Assembly: GCA_937900485.1 (NCBI GenBank)
Contig: CALCEL010000043.1
Location: forward strand, 1-9,497
Source of the DNA: an uncultured Prevotellaceae bacterium
GTDB lineage: Bacteria > Bacteroidota > Bacteroidia > Bacteroidales > Bacteroidaceae
Length of the DNA: 9,497 nucleotides
Direction: 5' to 3'
The number at the start of each line of letters is the position of its first letter. The stretch's first letter is position 1. Both the position numbers and the translations under genes were made by a program. Below the pieces are notes generated by a model. That model searched no databases. It was not told the origin of the DNA and worked only from the letters and a program-made list of their open reading frames with translations. This document shows, piece after piece, positions 6,534 through 9,497 of this stretch.

Positions 6534-7697
6534 TCAGCGTATCACAACATTACCCGTCATTATGGTACGGCTCATACTTATATATGTGGCTATTAACGGT
6601 CTCGGCCTCATTTTGTCATTATGTCTGAACCATTCCAATATATCCTCGAAGGAATATGCGTCGGTGTCAAACACGACATAATCGGCGGTCGGCTCGTCTT
6701 TCGCCGGCACCTTCTTGCTGACTGTATGGTACAGGCTGTTCTCCTCCATCAACGCCTCCATCTCAACCAGATTCCGTCCTTTTCCGACCAGCAGGAATTT
6801 CTTTTGACGTATGTACTGCATCGATGAGTGCCTTTTGCTCGAGTGTCTCTTCATCTGCTGACTGAGGAATGTGACCGCCGCCTTAGCGTAGATGGCGATG
6901 GTGACTATGAATATCAGAGGATAGTTGTATCGTCCGAAGTGCTTATTAAAGAAAATCAGCATCGACTGATAGAAAGCGTTGACGTACCTGAAAGAACTCT
7001 TTTGGGTGCTCTCACCCTTATAGTGCATTATGGTGGCGGGAATATAATAGTTCTTGTAACCGGACTCCATTATCCTGTATGACAGGTCAATGTCCTCGCC
7101 GTACATAAAGAACGTCTCATCCAGCAAACCGCACTTGTCTGTCACGCTCTTCCTCATAAACATACAGGCTCCTGATATAATCTCTATCGGCACCGGCCTG
7201 TCGGAAGGAAGGAACTGCATGTAATATCTCCCGAAAATCCGGCTCCTCGGAAACAACGAGCACAAACCGGACATCTTACAGAAGGATGTCCACGGAGTAG
7301 GAACACCTCGCCGAGACTCGGGAGCGAAAGAACCGTCTTGTCTCAACATACGCACTCCCAGTCCACCCGCGTCAGGATGTGAGTCAAGGAAGTCAATGCA
7401 TTCCCTAAGCACATGCTCTCCGATGACAGTGTCAGGATTCAACAACATCAGATACCGTCCCCTCGCCTGTCGAAGAGCCTGATTGTTCGCCTTCGAGAAT
7501 CCCGCGTTGTAATTGTTCTGAATATAATAAACCCAAGGGAAACGCTGCTTCAAGTACTCGACAGAACCGTCAGTACTCTTGTTGTCAACGACAAACACCT
7601 CAGCACATATACCGCTCAAAGCCCTCTCCACGGAAAGCAGACATTGCTCGACATAGTACTTGACATTGTAATTAACTATAACAATTGTTAGCTCCAT
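6534..7697 (-). CDS. Family 2 glycosyltransferase, membrane-associated
   Basis: This protein of 387 residues resembles rhamnosyltransferase-like GT2 enzymes that extend cell-surface polysaccharides from a nucleotide sugar at the cytoplasmic membrane face. Numbered from the GTG at 7700 (subtract one for the ATG at 7697 used here), it shows VNYN (9-12), DNKSTDGS (39-46), the NAGFSKANNQA segment (65-75) and NPDT (88-91) at the metal and donor site. GACMFMRK (177-184) and GEDIDLSYR (201-209) with the presumed catalytic acid pair follow. A hydrophobic segment follows at about 260-280. The last 90 residues are a separate small domain of unknown role, possibly a shortened Rossmann-like unit. The acceptor and sugar cannot be told. 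It lies 27 nt after the small membrane protein gene. The ATG at 7697 fits the usual GT2 start (MELTIVIVNYN). Confidence 0.88.
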   Translation of the reverse strand: MELTIVIVNYNVKYYVEQCLLSVERALSGICAEVFVVDNKSTDGSVEYLKQRFPWVYYIQNNYNAGFSKANNQALRQARGRYLMLLNPDTVIGEHVLRECIDFLDSHPDAGGLGVRMLRQDGSFAPESRRGVPTPWTSFCKMSGLCSLFPRSRIFGRYYMQFLPSDRPVPIEIISGACMFMRKSVTDKCGLLDETFFMYGEDIDLSYRIMESGYKNYYIPATIMHYKGESTQKSSFRYVNAFYQSMLIFFNKHFGRYNYPLIFIVTIAIYAKAAVTFLSQQMKRHSSKRHSSMQYIRQKKFLLVGKGRNLVEMEALMEENSLYHTVSKKVPAKDEPTADYVVFDTDAYSFEDILEWFRHNDKMRPRPLIATYISMSRTIMTGNVVIR

Positions 7698-7724
7698 CAC
7701 CCCAGATCATTTCTGTCCCACACG

Positions 7725-8189
7725 TTATCCCTCCTCGTCCGCATTGACCTTCTCAAGGTACGTGTCTATCTGCTCACGCTTGGGCCAACACACAAGCGAT
7801 ATCGTCAACACTATCAAAGCACACAGCCCACCAGTAACATTATTCGCGGTTATGTAGTATATCACAACGTCCGACATAACGATAAGCATCAGCATGACAC
7901 TTCTCACACATCCATGTACAAGGTATGCGTGCAACGCCTCGTCATTATTCATCCTACGCAAGGTGTGAGCAGTGCATAAATTGAAAAACTTAAGTGACAA
8001 CGGAGTGCCGAATAAGGTGAGGCACACAGCAACACTGTTCAACACGAACTCTTCTTGTCCGTTAGGCTCAACCGTCCAGTTGAGAAAAGCGCCATTCTCA
8101 CCAGCCAACACACAAAGCACCGCTGCGACCCATATGACCACAACGCACAGTTTCAGAACCTTTAATATCTTATCAATCTGTTTATTCAT
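7725..8189 (-). CDS. Small integral membrane protein of unknown function
   Basis: This 154-residue protein has four likely transmembrane helices at about 12-29, 49-70, 93-113 and 117-135. They are joined by short loops, with a charged N-terminal start (MNKQIDKILK) and a charged C-terminal tail (KREQIDTYLEKVNADEEG). I do not recognise a named family or any catalytic motif. The two ends both look cytoplasmic under the positive-inside rule. The gene starts 10 nt after the recR stop and is followed 27 nt later by the glycosyltransferase, so it is very probably co-transcribed with both. A part in cell-envelope work together with the glycosyltransferase is only a guess from position. Confidence 0.75.
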   Translation of the reverse strand: MNKQIDKILKVLKLCVVVIWVAAVLCVLAGENGAFLNWTVEPNGQEEFVLNSVAVCLTLFGTPLSLKFFNLCTAHTLRRMNNDEALHAYLVHGCVRSVMLMLIVMSDVVIYYITANNVTGGLCALIVLTISLVCWPKREQIDTYLEKVNADEEG

Positions 8190-8199
8190 CTTATATTAA

Positions 8200-8817
8200 T
8201 CATTTTCCGGTAAACGGAACTCTTCCGACTATCGAGCGCCCCAACGTCAGCTCATCCGTATATTGTAACTCGTCATTTATCGAGAGTCCCCTCGCAAGAA
8301 CTGTCAACTTCACATCATTATATCTAACGAGCTTCCTATATATGTAGAAGTTGGTGGTATCACCTTCCATCGTACTGCTCAAGGCCAAAATGACCTCCTT
8401 CACTCCACCACCACTCACTCGGTCCACCAGACTCTCAATCTCAAGGTCACCAGGACCTATGCCATCCATAGGAGATATCACACCACCCAAGACATGATAT
8501 AAGCCCTTATACTGCATGGTGGCCTCTATCGCCATCACATCCTGGATATTCTCCACCACACAAACCATGGAAGCGTCACGCTGAGTATTAGAGCAGATCT
8601 GGCAGACTTCCGTGTCAGATATGTTATGGCACACTTTACAGTACTTCACCTCATGACTCAACGTGGTGAGGGCGTCACAAAACCTATCCACGCTGCCCGT
8701 CTCCATCCTCAACACATGCAACACGAGACGCATTGCAGTCTTACGACCTATTCCCGGCAATTTAGAGAACTCATCAACAGCACGCTCAAGCAACGCAGAA
8801 GAATATTGTTGTTCCAT
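8200..8817 (-). CDS. recR: Recombination mediator protein RecR
   Basis: RecR works with RecO (and RecF) to load RecA on single-stranded DNA at gaps during recombinational repair. The 205 residues have the family order. A helix-hairpin-helix with LPGIGRKTA lies at residues 20-28, and a four-cysteine zinc finger uses C60, C63, C72 and C75. A Toprim domain runs from about 83 to 178 with VVEN (E89), YHVLGG (107-112) and ALSSTMEGDTTN (145-156). It ends with ARGLSINDELQYTDELTLG (175-193). Length is normal. The ATG at 8817 is preceded by a short leader and a TATATTTG promoter element. It heads the recR, membrane protein, glycosyltransferase group. Confidence 0.97.
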   Translation of the reverse strand: MEQQYSSALLERAVDEFSKLPGIGRKTAMRLVLHVLRMETGSVDRFCDALTTLSHEVKYCKVCHNISDTEVCQICSNTQRDASMVCVVENIQDVMAIEATMQYKGLYHVLGGVISPMDGIGPGDLEIESLVDRVSGGGVKEVILALSSTMEGDTTNFYIYRKLVRYNDVKLTVLARGLSINDELQYTDELTLGRSIVGRVPFTGK

Positions 8818-9113
8818 CCGTTAATCCATTTTATATTCAAAACCGCACAAAGTAACGGCAAATATACACAATAAATCGGTTTCGCACCCTATTCGTCCTG
8901 ATTTATTTGCCTTTTCATGGTATAATGACACAATACACATGAGTTATACGTTGTAATACAACTCAAAAACACACAACACGATACAAATCAGTCACACATG
9001 AAAACGCATCGGGATAGCAACCTCACCGCAAACAAAAGACAGCCAGGCATACACTTCTATTCGCAAGAATGTCGCACCGTTCACCATCCGACTCATCACG
9101 CGAAGTAATGACG
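8818..9113. other. Non-coding gap between the DUF1573 gene and recR
   Basis: About 296 bases without a supportable gene. The part next to recR is AT-rich and carries the likely recR promoter (8859-8866). A short hairpin-forming sequence GTTGT-aat-ACAAC sits at 8950-8962. I see no clear stem with a T-run after the DUF1573 stop codon, so its terminator is either weak, Rho-dependent or missed. Confidence 0.5.
8859..8866 (-). promoter_or_regulatory. Likely recR promoter, -7 element TATATTTG
   Basis: On the minus strand TATATTTG matches the Bacteroidota -7 consensus TAnnTTTG at all six fixed positions. It lies about 42 bases ahead of the recR ATG, which would give a leader of roughly 35 nt. The expected TTTG at about -33 is not present at the usual 19-21 base spacing, so the match rests on the -7 element alone. 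Confidence 0.5.
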
Positions 9114-9497
9114 TTATTTCTTGGAAACAGGGACATCCACCATCTCTCCCGTTATAAAGATACGGGTCATGTCATCCTTACAATTCGTGAAAACCTGCAC
9201 GCTTTTCTTAAACTTCCCGGTCATCCTTCCGAAACCGTTATATGTCACAACAATATCTCCCGAAGCACCAGGCGAGATAAAATCCTTCGGATACTCAGCC
9301 ACGGTGCATCCACATGACGCGTGCACATAATTAATCACAAGCTTAGACTTACCCACATTGGTGAACTTGAACACAACTTTCTGCACAGGATCATCCATAG
9401 AGAAAACGCCCATGCTCTTTGTGGTCTTGTCAAATCTTATCTCCGGATATTTCTTTGCGCTCAGGACAGAGCACATCATCAACATCAAAAAAGAAAT
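9114..9497 (-). CDS. DUF1573-family exported protein, 5' end outside the window
   Basis: The frame ends in TAA at 9116-9114 and is open to the right edge, showing 127 residues. The ATG codons near 9485 and 9479 lie inside a hydrophobic run (ISFLMLMMCSVLSA) that reads as the core and end of a signal peptide, so the true start is most likely a little beyond the edge. The mature part is an Ig-like beta domain of the DUF1573 type. It begins with a PEIRFDKTT strand and a VFKFTNVGKSKLVI strand. The family hallmark ASCGCTVAEYPKDFISPGASG, with the CGC at visible residues 62-64, comes next, followed by GKFKKSVQVFTN and FITGEM strands. The domain is common in exported Bacteroidota proteins and its role is unknown. 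It shares no gene overlap with recR, which lies almost 300 bases on. Confidence 0.8.
   Translation of the reverse strand: MSFLMLMMCSVLSAKKYPEIRFDKTTKSMGVFSMDDPVQKVVFKFTNVGKSKLVINYVHASCGCTVAEYPKDFISPGASGDIVVTYNGFGRMTGKFKKSVQVFTNCKDDMTRIFITGEMVDVPVSKK

Noticed and set aside
1..9497. CRISPR arrays, tRNA or rRNA genes, transposases, toxin-antitoxin or defence genes
   Set aside because: No regularly spaced repeats, cloverleaf sequences, transposase motifs or known defence domains were seen on either strand.

Overview
The window looks like a chromosomal segment from a Bacteroidota genome, most likely order Bacteroidales (Prevotella-like). The reasons are a bifunctional HisB fused to imidazoleglycerol-phosphate dehydratase, a hisG-hisD-hisC-hisB block without the other his genes, weak or absent Shine-Dalgarno sequences, a TAnnTTTG-type promoter element ahead of recR, and a DUF1573-type secreted protein. 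The genus is inference. Every gene I can support lies on the minus strand, so transcription runs from the right end of the window to the left.

From right to left (transcription order): (i) 9114-9497, the C-terminal part of an exported DUF1573 protein cut by the window edge. (ii) 8818-9113, a non-coding gap holding a likely recR promoter. (iii) 6534-8817, recR, a small four-helix membrane protein of unknown function, and a family 2 glycosyltransferase, with gaps of 10 and 27 nt. (iv) 2057-6442, the first-half histidine block hisG, hisD, hisC, hisB. It encodes ATP-phosphoribosyltransferase, histidinol dehydrogenase, histidinol-phosphate aminotransferase, and the fused phosphatase/dehydratase. 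hisD/hisC and hisC/hisB overlap by ATGA, whereas hisG and hisD are separated by 95 nt with short repeats. (v) 1191-2003, a CPBP-family membrane protease preceded by a hairpin plus T-run that ends just before its start codon, and followed by a strong 16-bp terminator stem. (vi) 1-1096, visibly AT-richer accessory-looking DNA. It has a cluster of about 20-bp repeats, a small exported-protein gene broken by one in-frame amber codon, and the start of another reading frame coupled to it by an ATGA overlap.

The four his genes supply the entry step (HisG) and the late steps (HisB, HisC, HisD) of histidine synthesis. hisI/E, hisA, hisH and hisF are not in this window and must be elsewhere. The core is ordinary housekeeping DNA. 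The most unusual signals are the amber-interrupted secreted gene, the repeat cluster next to it, and the terminator-like hairpin sitting on the CPBP start. I do not see a convincing new defence, mobile or biosynthetic system.
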